A stretch of 28,461 nt of DNA from Bacillota bacterium (GTDB taxonomy: Bacteria > Bacillota_A > Clostridia > Lachnospirales > Lachnospiraceae). The stretch covers positions 1-28,461 of the forward strand of contig JAEZSL010000270.1 of the NCBI GenBank assembly GCA_023443925.1. Direction: 5' to 3'. Below are positions 7,020 to 14,608 of the stretch, piece after piece. Numbering within the stretch: the stretch's first letter is position 1; every line of letters starts with the position of its first letter. The notes below the pieces were generated by a model. The model ran no database searches, was not told the DNA's origin, and was given only the letters and a program-made list of their open reading frames with translations. Made by a program: the position numbers and the translations under genes.

Positions 7020-7069
7020 ATATCCCTCAGTATATCATAACTGACAGATATGCTGGAGGGATATTTTTT
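7020..7069 (+). promoter_or_regulatory. Terminator-like hairpin hiding a ribosome site (module copy 2)
   Basis: ATATCCCTCAGTATATC (7020-7036) pairs with GATATGCTGGAGGGATAT (7047-7064) with a single bulged base, loop ATAACTGACA, then six T. The GGAGG of the following short ORF (7055-7059) is inside the right arm. Same architecture as 5261-5332 although the primary sequences differ, indicating that the fold is what has been kept. Confidence 0.65.
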
Positions 7070-7117
7070 ATGTATTTAGAGGAAGTTTTAAAAGAGTTTA
7101 ATGAAAACAGTATTTAA
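7070..7117 (+). CDS. Short ORF MYLEEVLKEFNENSI (module copy 2)
   Basis: ATG 7070, 10 nt after GGAGG; 15 codons then TAA. The first ten residues match copy 1 at 5336 (LEE-I/V-LKEF). After the stop, DNA similarity to copy 1 continues for about 50 bp (AGTAAA...AAGAAAATTA...AAAACAGATA), so this too may be a truncated remnant of a longer protein. It could instead be a true leader peptide whose translation opens the hairpin. Function not recognised. Confidence 0.35.
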   Translation: MYLEEVLKEFNENSI

Positions 7118-7264
7118 TTAGTAAATATATAAGAAAATTACAAAATTGTAAATCGAGAAAAACAGATATGATAAGGAAAAACAACTGTAAATAATATTGA
7201 TTTTATGACATAATAAAAAAAGAATATTTATTATTATGTGTGTTTATAAGGAAGGAGAATGACA

Positions 7265-7891
7265 ATGACGGAAAGAGAAAAAATGTTCATAGGCAAAGTG
7301 TATGACCCCTTTTGTGAAGGAATGCCTGAGGAAAGAACTCGTGCACACGTTCTTTGCAAAGCTTACAACGATACCACGGAAGTAGACGAAGAAAAAAGAG
7401 AGGAAATTCTGAAAGAATTGATGCCAAATCGTGGGAAAAATGTGTACTTGCAAGGTCCTATCTATTTCGACTTCGGAAAACATATTTTTATGGGTGAAGG
7501 CAGTTATGCCAATTTCAATTTTACCGTTTTGGACGAAGGGAAAGTGACCATAGGTAAAAATGTTTTTATCGGTCCCAATGTGTCCATCTTGACTCCCATT
7601 CATCCTTTGCGTTTTCAAGAACGCAATGCGTTTTTTAATGAAACTACAGGCAATCTGACTAATTTAGAAAGGGCAGGTTCTGTCACCATTGGGGATAACT
7701 GTTGGCTTGGTGGCTGTGTGACCATTTGTCCTAATGTAAGCATAGGGGAAGGGTGTGTTATCGGTGCAGGTTCCGTTGTCACAAGGGATATTCCTCCACA
7801 CACCTTGGCTGTTGGCAACCCCTGCCGTGTTCTTCGTCCTATAACAGAAGAAGACAGCTTTACCCTGCACCCCGAATACTATGAAGAATAA
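7265..7891 (+). CDS. Maltose/galactoside O-acetyltransferase-like hexapeptide protein
   Basis: 208-residue left-handed beta-helix acetyltransferase that uses acetyl-CoA. N-terminal Mac domain (residues about 1-55, EREKMFIGKVYDPFCEG...TRAHVLCKAYND), then hexapeptide repeats (GKNVFIGPNVSI, IGDNCWLGGCVTI, IGEGCVIGAGSVVTRDIP) and the catalytic His motif TPIHPLRFQERN. C-terminal NPCRVLRPI is typical. Family members acetylate sugars such as maltose, galactosides or nodulation factor; the true substrate is unknown. GGAG (7254-7257) is 1 nt from ATG 7259 but 7 nt from ATG 7265, so I prefer 7265. It stands as a single gene immediately after the structured region. Confidence 0.92.
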   Translation: MTEREKMFIGKVYDPFCEGMPEERTRAHVLCKAYNDTTEVDEEKREEILKELMPNRGKNVYLQGPIYFDFGKHIFMGEGSYANFNFTVLDEGKVTIGKNVFIGPNVSILTPIHPLRFQERNAFFNETTGNLTNLERAGSVTIGDNCWLGGCVTICPNVSIGEGCVIGAGSVVTRDIPPHTLAVGNPCRVLRPITEEDSFTLHPEYYEE

Positions 7892-7956
7892 ATTCTTTAA
7901 TTTCATAAAAATATATAGTATAATAATGGAAAAGTATTTTTGGGAGGGGACATGTT

Positions 7957-8409
7957 ATGAAATTGGCAGAAGCCTTAAACTTACGAGCAGATTTGCAGAA
8001 GAGAATAGCGCAACTCAGGGAAAGACTACAGAGTAATGCCAAAGTACAAGAAGGGGACCAGCCTTCTGAAAATCCATATGACCTACTAAAGGAATTGGAT
8101 GAGGACATCCTGCAATTAGAGGATTTGATTAAACGAATTAATTTAACCAATTGTATGACCAATGTTGATAATATTTCCATAGTTGATTTGATTGCAAAGA
8201 AAGATACATTAACTTTAAGAAATTCAATTTTAAGAGACTTGTTGAAAGAAGCAAGTACTAAGGTTGAACGATATTCAAATAAAGAAATTAAAATTTTAAG
8301 TACGGTAAAAGTATCTGAGTTGCAAAAAGAAGTAGACAAATATGCAAAGGAACTTCGAGATTTGGATACCAAACTACAAGGTCTTAATTGGACAACAGAT
8401 TTAATGTAA
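7957..8409 (+). CDS. DIP1984 family protein (septicolysin-like)
   Basis: 150-residue, almost wholly helical protein: MKLAEALNLRADLQKRIAQL, KVQEGDQPSENPYDLLKELD, LIKRINLTN, then a second coiled segment ending DTKLQGLNWTTDL. These segments are the signature of the DIP1984 family, sometimes annotated as septicolysin after an Arcanobacterium protein. No signal peptide, no membrane segment, no catalytic motif seen; biochemical role unknown. GGGAGGGG precedes ATG 7957, and GTATAAT at about 7918 is a possible -10. Full length. Confidence 0.85.
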   Translation: MKLAEALNLRADLQKRIAQLRERLQSNAKVQEGDQPSENPYDLLKELDEDILQLEDLIKRINLTNCMTNVDNISIVDLIAKKDTLTLRNSILRDLLKEASTKVERYSNKEIKILSTVKVSELQKEVDKYAKELRDLDTKLQGLNWTTDLM

Positions 8410-8607
8410 TTATAGTGAGTAATTTTGTCAGGGTGAACATCATCTCTTCAGTTGAGAATGAGCTGAACTCTTGAGCAGAACGGGGTATAATGCATAAGCA
8501 ATGTAATACCTTGTATTGTTACATGAGTACCATGTATTCGTAATTGTTACTACCAGATGTTAACTGCAAAATGAGGGTGGGTAAGGGGATTTTAAGGAGA
8601 GTTTACA

Positions 8608-9324
8608 ATGTCAATTAAGCAAAGTAAAGATGGAAGAGATGATAGTTTTAGTATAAGTAGTAAAAGTGCTTCTGCTATCGGTATAATAGGAGGTTCATTT
8701 AGTGCTAAAAAAAATCCTATACTGGAAGAAAAGTATCATAAATGGATAGAAGAATTTGCTAATACTATGAAACCCTGCGTACATACCATTGAAGAAACGG
8801 AGCAGTATTTCTTGCAGCAGTGCGAGGCTGTTCCTTTGGATAAAGATGACAATCGAATGAAAAGCTACCAGTATTCGGTAGTAATGAATTATAAGCTTAG
8901 AAATAGGCTAACGGAGTTTTCTCTGGATATGAATGATGGGAAATTTGAAATTGATAAAGAGCTATGTGATAAGCGTAGGGAAATAATGAATGCTATGCCG
9001 GGACATTATGGTATAAAAACTACTGGATATTATTTGCCGAAGACAGAACGTAATTTATACTTGTATGAAGAATTTATTAATGAAATTAAGAGAATAACAA
9101 AACAAAATGATGATATTAATATGCATACGTTTTGTATGGATACTTGTTTTTTCTTTGAGAAAACCACCAAGGATATCCAATGTAATAATGGTGGACGAGG
9201 CCTGATTAATAAATTAGTTGTTTACCGGGGAGTGAGTGAAGAGGATATAAAGCTAAGAAATGCTCGTTTTCAAGGATATCTTTCATCCATGCGAGAATTG
9301 GGAAATATCCCGGGTTTTCGTTGA
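8608..9324 (+). CDS. Hypothetical protein, possible remnant of an ADP-ribosyltransferase-type fold
   Basis: 238 residues; family not recognised. ATG 8608 follows AAGGAGAG. The N-terminal 40 residues are Ser/Lys-rich and low in complexity (SISSKSASAIGIIGGSFSAKK); the rest is charged and helical with five scattered Cys. No signal peptide or membrane span. Near the C-terminus LVVYRGVSEEDIKLRNARF followed by GYLSS resembles the first motifs of R-S-E-type ADP-ribosyltransferases (xYRGV, then F-x-S-x-S), but the protein stops about 20 residues later, before any catalytic Glu motif. So it is either unrelated or truncated. The gene is preceded by 198 bp without a gene. Confidence 0.75.
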   Translation: MSIKQSKDGRDDSFSISSKSASAIGIIGGSFSAKKNPILEEKYHKWIEEFANTMKPCVHTIEETEQYFLQQCEAVPLDKDDNRMKSYQYSVVMNYKLRNRLTEFSLDMNDGKFEIDKELCDKRREIMNAMPGHYGIKTTGYYLPKTERNLYLYEEFINEIKRITKQNDDINMHTFCMDTCFFFEKTTKDIQCNNGGRGLINKLVVYRGVSEEDIKLRNARFQGYLSSMRELGNIPGFR

Positions 9325-9410
9325 CTGTTGATTTGGAATAGGTTTATCTTTTATATAATGTAATTTTGTTTAATATGAATATGAATTACCGTATTTAAGG
9401 AGATTGAGTT

Positions 9411-9899
9411 ATGAACGTTAATATTAGAAATGTAACTATAAAGGATTTAGGTCCAGTCACAAAAGTTGAAGCAAGTTGTTTTCCAAAAGCAGAGGCGGCA
9501 ACAAACGACTCGTTAAAAAAACGAATCAAAACATTTCCGGAGTGTTTTTATATAGCAGAGGTTGAGGGTGAGATTATCGGTTTTATTAATGGCTGCAGAA
9601 TTAACGGTACTACTATCTATGATGATTTGTTTATAGATACAAGCTTACATATAGCAGATGGAGCTTACCAAACTATTTTTGGACTTGACGTAATCGAAGA
9701 GTACCGTAAACAGGGGATTGCCGGAAAGTTATTAGGTCAAATGATAACTGCAGCTAAAAAGGATGGCTGCAAAGGAGTTATACTGACCTGTAAAGAAAAG
9801 CTGATTAAGTACTACACTAAGTTTGGATTCATTAATAGAGGCATATCTGAATCAGAACATGGCGGTGCCACATGGTATGATATGATTTTAGAATTTTAA
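9411..9899 (+). CDS. GNAT family N-acetyltransferase
   Basis: 162-residue GNAT protein that transfers acetyl from acetyl-CoA to an amine. The motif A acetyl-CoA loop is VIEEYRKQGIAGKLLGQMI (R/Q-x-x-G-x-A type); later KYYTKFGFINRG is motif B. The N-terminal part (VEASCFPKAEAATNDSLKKRI) and the C-terminal GGATWYDM resemble arylalkylamine (AANAT)-like acetyltransferases. Substrate unknown. AAGGAG lies 8 nt before ATG 9411; TATAAT at 9354-9359 is a plausible -10. The next gene starts 13 nt after its stop, so they are probably one operon. Confidence 0.9.
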   Translation: MNVNIRNVTIKDLGPVTKVEASCFPKAEAATNDSLKKRIKTFPECFYIAEVEGEIIGFINGCRINGTTIYDDLFIDTSLHIADGAYQTIFGLDVIEEYRKQGIAGKLLGQMITAAKKDGCKGVILTCKEKLIKYYTKFGFINRGISESEHGGATWYDMILEF

Positions 9900-9912
9900 A
9901 TAGGAGAAGATA

Positions 9913-10467
9913 ATGATAAACATGGTTGATTACTTATTTAATAAAATTAAACCAATCATTCAAGGATGGGATGAACAGGGTATATATGCAATTTCTTTTT
10001 TTGTCCAAACAAATGAAGCTACAGGTAATATTCCTTCTTTTGCAATAAGTTATAACACAGAAGAAGATTGTGGTTTTTGTCCACCAATGAGTGAAGAAAG
10101 ATGGAATTATGCGTTTTGGAGACAAAACGAGAATCTGATAATCGGAAACGTTGAAACTACAGAATTACTATTAAATTGGTTTAAGCAAAATAATATTGAA
10201 AATATTGGACAAGAAGATAGAGAACGAATGTATGATGTTAACTATAATTACGTAGGAAATGGCCCCAATGGCAAATATGAATTTATTCAGGCTGTTACCG
10301 AGGTAGCCAAAAGACTTCATAATGAAGAAGTGCTCTTAAATTCTTTTGGCACGGAAATACCTATAATCATACACGATTTAGAATATGCCTGGTATGAATT
10401 AGAAGCAACAAGGAATGCAAATCCCCCTGGTCTGGCTGATATGTTCTTGAAAACAATTGGTTCTTGA
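9913..10467 (+). CDS. Conserved-looking hypothetical protein (184 aa), possibly DUF4303-like
   Basis: Soluble acidic protein without signal peptide. Readable blocks: GWDEQGIYAISFFVQTNEATG, the Trp-rich stretch EERWNYAFWRQNE, and near the end VLLNSFGTEIPIIIHDLEYAWYE followed by TRNANPPGLADMFL. These blocks recall DUF4303/immunity-type proteins found in toxin-immunity islands, but I cannot name the family with confidence. ATG 9913 with TAGGAG 6 nt upstream; 13 nt behind the GNAT gene, so probably co-transcribed. Confidence 0.8.
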   Translation: MINMVDYLFNKIKPIIQGWDEQGIYAISFFVQTNEATGNIPSFAISYNTEEDCGFCPPMSEERWNYAFWRQNENLIIGNVETTELLLNWFKQNNIENIGQEDRERMYDVNYNYVGNGPNGKYEFIQAVTEVAKRLHNEEVLLNSFGTEIPIIIHDLEYAWYELEATRNANPPGLADMFLKTIGS

Positions 10468-10485
10468 TTGGAACAAATCCTTATA

Positions 10486-10513
10486 GTGTGAATTATAAAG
10501 TGCTAATTCACAC
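10486..10513. other. 10-bp perfect inverted repeat
   Basis: GTGTGAATTA (10486-10495) and TAATTCACAC (10504-10513) flank an 8-nt loop. It follows the stop of the 184-aa gene, but no T-run follows on either strand, so it may be an operator or a weak RNA hairpin rather than a classical terminator. Confidence 0.5.
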
Positions 10514-10605
10514 CCTGATTTGAGGCAGTAAAAAATCTATCTGCTTACCTGTGTTCGATGCAATGGGAGCTGGTATGAATACTAACAATAAGGAGGGAGA
10601 ATAGA

Positions 10606-11466
10606 ATGGTTTATTTAAAAAGTTTCATATTCCCAAGTGCCGACAGGGAATTTGATTTTATATTACGTATCCAAAGAACTTGCTATGACACGATTTATCC
10701 TTTTAAGATATTATCCGGTCATGACCTTGACAGACTTGACTTTGAGCCGGTTACCATATTATATGGAGGTAATGGTTCAGGAAAATCAACAGCGCTTAAT
10801 GTTATTGCGGAAAAGACCGGTCTTAACCGGGATTCCGTCTATAATAAGTCTAATTTCTTTCCTGACTATGTCAAATTGTGTGAGATGCATACGGATGAAG
10901 AGATTCCGTTGCATAGTCGAATCATTACCAGCGATGATGTTTTTGACTATATGTTGAACATTCGGAATCTGAATGATGGAATTGATATAAAGCGAGAAAA
11001 GATCTTTGATGAATACTTAGATGCAAAATACTCTCAATTTCAGATGAAATCATTCGCTGACTATGAACAGCTTAAAAAAGTTAATAATGCCAGACGCAAA
11101 ACCCAGTCCCGTTTTGTTCGAGGGGAACTGATGGACAACGTTCGTGAATATTCCAATGGTGAAAGTGCATTTTACTATTTTACTGAAAAAATAGGCGAAG
11201 GTGGTCTTTACCTACTGGACGAGCCGGAAAACAGCCTTTCCCCAAAACGTCAGATGGAATTAATGAATTTCCTTGAGGAATCGGCACGATTTTTTGGATG
11301 TCAGTTTATTATTTCAACACATTCACCGTTTTTACTTGCAATGCGTGGGGCAAAAATTTATAATCTGGATGAAAATCCTGTATCCATTGAGCGGTGGACA
11401 AATTTAGAAAATGTACGCACCTACTATGATTTCTTCAAAACCCATGAAGATGATTTTCGGGGTTAA
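10606..11466 (+). CDS. AAA/ABC-type ATPase (AAA_21-like), SMC/RecF-related fold
   Basis: 286 residues with all ABC-class ATPase motifs: Walker A YGGNGSGKSTALN (about residues 53-65), a signature-like YSNGESAFYYF, Walker B GLYLLDEPENSLSP, and the switch His in IISTHSPFLL. No membrane segment. The helical insert between Walker A and signature is short, as in small stand-alone predicted ATPases rather than SMC. Such proteins occur alone or with nuclease partners in defence and repair loci; no partner is visible here, as the next gene is on the other strand. ATG 10606 follows AAGGAGGGAG. Function not assignable. Confidence 0.88.
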   Translation: MVYLKSFIFPSADREFDFILRIQRTCYDTIYPFKILSGHDLDRLDFEPVTILYGGNGSGKSTALNVIAEKTGLNRDSVYNKSNFFPDYVKLCEMHTDEEIPLHSRIITSDDVFDYMLNIRNLNDGIDIKREKIFDEYLDAKYSQFQMKSFADYEQLKKVNNARRKTQSRFVRGELMDNVREYSNGESAFYYFTEKIGEGGLYLLDEPENSLSPKRQMELMNFLEESARFFGCQFIISTHSPFLLAMRGAKIYNLDENPVSIERWTNLENVRTYYDFFKTHEDDFRG

Positions 11467-11579
11467 TTTGGCACGTGTTCAGTTATATCCCGATATTTTT
11501 GTATGAGTTCGAGGATATTTCATTCCAATTGCTTTGCTTTGATGTATGAAGAAGCTGAAATAATAATTCTAATTGTCAT

Positions 11580-12170
11580 TCATATTTGGAATTTATATTC
11601 CTCACTTTGGTAAGGGATTATAAGCATACTTGCATCACGATAAATCTGACCCTTAATACTTTGTAAATATGAATAGGTTGAGTTACCCCAACTATGTTTT
11701 TCTGGTGAATCAGGTGTTAGCTTATAACTATCTAACATTTCCATTTCTAACACTGGGGTAGCTGCAGCAATTAGATTTTCCACATTTTCCTTAAATATAT
11801 TTAAGTTTTTTTTATCTTCATTATAAATACACTTATTGTTTATTATATTAATTACTTTATAATATTCTTCTTCCCAAACTGCTTCATATTCTTCGGATGA
11901 ATCTCTAACTTCACCTTCTGTTTTACTTTTTAATTTTGCACTAAAATAATGATCGATAGGATTATCCATAAAATGGGAATAAGTAAAATTCAGATTTTTA
12001 TCTATTTCTATAGTATTTGTATTTGATATATTTATATTTTTATTTTGGCTTACATTAGTATCTAAATCAGTTAAAATACTAGCATCTTTATTATGATTTA
12101 TATTAATTAAAACAAAAAATTGAATTACTATAATAAGTGTTAGTATTGAAATGATAATATTCTTTTTCAT
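11580..12170 (-). CDS. Exported or membrane-anchored protein with LprI/DUF1311-like C-terminal domain
   Basis: 196 residues. N-terminal MKKN then a strong hydrophobic segment (about residues 5-23, IISILTLIIVIQFFVLINI) acting as signal anchor or uncleaved signal; no lipobox Cys. An Asn/Asp/Ser-rich linker (24-60) follows, then a helical domain containing EEYEAVWEEEYYKVINII, FKENVENLIAAATPVLEM and a C-terminal GNSTYSYLQSIKGQIYRDAS. The helical part recalls the LprI/DUF1311 fold seen in lysozyme-inhibitor-like surface proteins; medium-low certainty. Very AT-rich, Asn-biased codon use. Confidence 0.8.
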   Translation of the reverse strand: MKKNIIISILTLIIVIQFFVLININHNKDASILTDLDTNVSQNKNINISNTNTIEIDKNLNFTYSHFMDNPIDHYFSAKLKSKTEGEVRDSSEEYEAVWEEEYYKVINIINNKCIYNEDKKNLNIFKENVENLIAAATPVLEMEMLDSYKLTPDSPEKHSWGNSTYSYLQSIKGQIYRDASMLIIPYQSEEYKFQI

Positions 12171-12207
12171 CTTAACCTCTATTCTTGCACACGCTCTTTG
12201 TGTATAT

Positions 12208-12290
12208 CAAGTTTGTTGTGCGCAAGCACAAACTTGCGGTTGAAAAATTTATTTTTCAACCTAACTCCCATCTGTGCGCACTGGCGCACA
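12208..12290. repeat. Cluster of three strong hairpins between minus-strand genes
   Basis: CAAGTTTGT/ACAAACTTG (12208-12216, 12228-12236); GGTTGAAAAA/TTTTTCAACC (12238-12247, 12252-12261); TGTGCGC/GCGCACA (12273-12279, 12284-12290). The motif GTGCGC occurs in the first and third, and GTTGAAAAA recurs at about 12303. The middle hairpin may terminate the upstream acetyltransferase transcript; three in a row resembles a REP-like palindromic cluster. Confidence 0.65.
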
Positions 12291-12356
12291 TACAAATCAG
12301 GATGTTGAAAAACTGCTTTGTTTTTTCTACCTAATTACCTCATGTAATTGGATTTA

Positions 12357-12875
12357 TTATAAGTTTAATTTCATTAAATTATCTGTCTGTACATCCTCGC
12401 CTAATTTGAATATATGTGTATCAAATTTATCAAATCCCTGTTTTTCATAAAATTTTATTGCACTATGATTATTTTCCCATACCCCTAACCATAGATATTT
12501 TAAATTGTTATATTTCGCAATTTCAATTGCTTTTTGTATCAGCCTTTTCCCGATTTGCTTCCCCTTATATTCCTCTAAAACATAAATTCTTTGAACTTCT
12601 AAGGAATTAGCATGTCCTGCTTCTGTTTGGGCCGTATCAAAATTGACTTTCATGTATGCAGCTGTATTTTTACCCTCTTCTGCAACTAAAAATATTGAAC
12701 CATCGTTATTTATCTCGCGCTCGATTTGCTTATATGAAAAGTTCTCTTTCAGATAATTCTCCATATCCTCTTTTGTGTTTAGATCGGAAAAGGTTTCAGA
12801 AAATGTCTGTTCACTTATAAATTTGATTTTTTCTATGTCTCTTAAACTGCATTCTTTAATCTGTAAAGTCTCCAT
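12357..12875 (-). CDS. PaiA-like GNAT acetyltransferase (spermidine/spermine N-acetyltransferase family)
   Basis: 172 residues. The body closely follows the pattern of Bacillus subtilis PaiA: IKECSLRDIEKIKFISEQTF, AAYMKVNFDTAQTE, SLEVQRIYVLEEYKGKQIGK (acetyl-CoA loop), YLWLGVWENNHSAIKFYEKQGF, ending DNLMKLNL. PaiA acetylates polyamines and influences sporulation and protease expression; the exact substrate here is inferred. The frame opens at 12890, but GGAGG overlaps that first ATG; the sixth codon, ATG at 12875, lies 8 nt after GGAGG and is preferred. No paiB neighbour is present. Confidence 0.88.
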   Translation of the reverse strand: METLQIKECSLRDIEKIKFISEQTFSETFSDLNTKEDMENYLKENFSYKQIEREINNDGSIFLVAEEGKNTAAYMKVNFDTAQTEAGHANSLEVQRIYVLEEYKGKQIGKRLIQKAIEIAKYNNLKYLWLGVWENNHSAIKFYEKQGFDKFDTHIFKLGEDVQTDNLMKLNL

Positions 12876-13080
12876 ATATTTTGCCTCCATTTATAATTTG
12901 ATTAATGAGCCATATTTATTATCGAGATATCTCATGATAGTATACCTTAATCACTTTATAATTTCAATGTTTAAGCTATTAGCTTCTTTTGAAAAGCTGA
13001 CAAAACAAAATTCTGTCAAACAGGAACAAAGCCACTTTTGCTGCTATGATATTGATACCAAATCAAAAGGAGGTATATCA

Positions 13081-13351
13081 ATGCAAACAGGAAAAGGCTA
13101 TCGGCAGTTTGGGAAGTTTTGGCGGATTCAAGTATTTTGATACCTGGTTTGAGGGAATGAAAATCCGGTGTATGTTTTATGGTGATTGTCAGGGGGATGA
13201 AACCGATGAATTATTATTTTTCCATGCAGAACCGGTAGAGATTGATGGACAGATAATTTATGTACAGACATTGAAGTTTTATTATGAAAATGCAAAGCCG
13301 GATAATATATACTATAAATTAGTAGAAGATTGGCTGAGACAAAGGCAATAG
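13081..13351 (+). pseudogene. Frameshifted small gene (about 89 aa if restored)
   Basis: A textbook AGGAGG lies 7 nt before ATG 13081, which reads MQTGKGYRQFGKF then WRIQVF and stops at 13140. Dropping one T from the run 13117-13120 joins it to the frame that continues GGFKYFDTWFEGMKIRCMFYG ... LVEDWLRQRQ and stops at 13351. The downstream frame alone could start at ATG 13046, but that ATG has no ribosome site and would have the AGGAGG inside the gene. So this is a 1-nt insertion: a real lesion, a sequencing error, or less likely a +1 recoding site. Product family not recognised. Confidence 0.65.
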
Positions 13352-13389
13352 GTAGCAATCATTAAACTATTTTTTGCTTATTAATCCTA

Positions 13390-13426
13390 AAGGGAAACTG
13401 TCCGATAGCTGCTGACGATTTCCCTT
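13390..13426. other. Hairpin after the frameshifted gene
   Basis: AAGGGAAA (13390-13397) pairs with TTTCCCTT (13419-13426), with a short inner GTC/GAC. No T-run follows on the + strand. Confidence 0.45.
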
Positions 13427-13470
13427 AAATCATATAATACAGTACTATAAGGCTATTAGATTATACTAAA

Positions 13471-13622
13471 AAATTTTACAAAGATTTATTACAAAGGTTT
13501 ATTACAAAAACTTATTACAAAAGTCTATTACAAAAACTTATTAGTTTATTACAAAGTTTTATTACAAAGATTATTTTACAAAGATTTGTTATAAAAATTT
13601 ATTGTGTAAGTTTATTATAAAG
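13471..13622. repeat. AT-rich degenerate tandem repeat, unit about 14 bp
   Basis: Roughly ten tandem units near TTTATTACAAAGAT, with drift toward the 3' end (TTTGTTATAAAAAT, TTTATTATAAAG). It fills most of the gap between the frameshifted gene and the next promoter. No spacer structure, so not CRISPR. Confidence 0.8.
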
Positions 13623-13635
13623 CAGATTAGATGGA

Positions 13636-13664
13636 TTGAAACATATGTTCTTATGTGCTAGAAT
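13636..13664 (+). promoter_or_regulatory. Sigma-A promoter of the zinc-ribbon kinase gene
   Basis: TTGAAA (13636-13641), 17-nt spacer, TAGAAT (13659-13664). The expected start is about 13671, which rules out the far-upstream GTG 13655 as initiation codon of the following gene. Confidence 0.6.
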
Positions 13665-13696
13665 ATATAATTATTATGAGAAATCTGGTGATGAAC

Positions 13697-14365
13697 ATGG
13701 ATGAAAAAAGTTCATATGAAATAAACTGTCCGGTTTGCGGGTTACTTTCCAAATATGATATTGAGATATATAACAGAAAATTACGAAAACAAAACTTCAA
13801 GCATTCGCCGATTGTTCCGTCGTGCAGGATATGTAAATCAGAAATATCGATTACAAACAGTTTAACCGATGTACAAGTTATTATTATTAATGGCACCTGC
13901 GGCAGCGGAAAATCATCGATTGCTGAGTGGATGGAAGACAATAATAATTATAAAGCGATTGACGGAGACTGCGTTATGCAGGTGGTGAAGCATAAGTTAA
14001 ATTCGGCCAAAGCAGACTATAATTTTGATGAAGTACTTTCAGAAATAATATATGAGATTAAAATTTTAAGCTTATATTCCCGGAATATTGTTTTATCACA
14101 TATCATATTACCAGAGGACATAAACAGGTATATCAATTTATTTGAAAGTAAAAAGCTCAGATATAAATTTATATTATTGAAGCCTGCTTTTGATACAGCC
14201 TTAAGCAGATGTCAAACGAGAACCTGCCATAAACATATAACACCGGAATACTGGGTCAGGTACTTTTACGATAAGCTAAATTTTTCTGAGGAGATGCCTG
14301 TTATAGATAATACAGATTTGACCATCCAAGAGACGGTAAATAAAATACTGGATATCGTTGATTAA
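13697..14365 (+). CDS. Zinc-ribbon/P-loop nucleotide kinase-like fusion (AAA_33/zeta-like)
   Basis: 222 residues. N-terminal zinc ribbon (about residues 11-48): CPVCG ... CRICKSE, two C-x2-C knuckles. Then a P-loop kinase domain: VIIINGTCGSGKSSIAEWM (Walker A), AIDGDCVMQVVK (the DxD/C pattern after strand 2), LSHIILPEDINRYI, and a lid-like segment LSRCQTRTCHKHITPEYW. The closest fold group is AAA_33, small-molecule kinases and zeta-toxin relatives; substrate unknown. Start ATG 13697 has GGTGA 5 nt upstream; ATG 13676 is possible, but GTG 13655 lies upstream of the predicted transcript start. Monocistronic by context. The zinc-ribbon fusion is less common. Confidence 0.85.
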   Translation: MDEKSSYEINCPVCGLLSKYDIEIYNRKLRKQNFKHSPIVPSCRICKSEISITNSLTDVQVIIINGTCGSGKSSIAEWMEDNNNYKAIDGDCVMQVVKHKLNSAKADYNFDEVLSEIIYEIKILSLYSRNIVLSHIILPEDINRYINLFESKKLRYKFILLKPAFDTALSRCQTRTCHKHITPEYWVRYFYDKLNFSEEMPVIDNTDLTIQETVNKILDIVD

Positions 14366-14608
14366 ATTCGGATGACATGGTATTCTTTCTAATACAATTC
14401 TACTGAGAATAGGTCACTGTTTTTTAACAGAACGCTAATAGATAAAGCCGCTAATTTATTTATTATTATTGAATGGTATCCATCATAGATTATAGTACCC
14501 GAAGATGAAACAACATAATAAGCAATCAAATAACACTACAATCTGCAACTAATATCAAGTTTATTATAGGATATATTGGTATAATAAATGAGCAAGGAGT
14601 GATTCAAA

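Noticed and set aside
7244..7906. Minus-strand frames overlapping the hexapeptide acetyltransferase
   Set aside because: The + strand protein shows clear hexapeptide repeats and the catalytic His motif; the reverse frames are shadows.
10520..10602. Short frame reading SKKSICLPVFDAMGAGM before the ATPase gene
   Set aside because: No ribosome site or start of its own and only about 25 codons; could be a remnant but cannot be supported.
13046..13080. ATG 13046 as the start of the small gene ending at 13351
   Set aside because: No ribosome site precedes it and the strong AGGAGG for ATG 13081 would lie inside; a frameshift explains the region better.
12775..13140. A + strand frame of 121 codons spanning the acetyltransferase start
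   Set aside because: It is antisense to the PaiA-like gene and only coincides at its end with the true AGGAGG-ATG reading from 13081.
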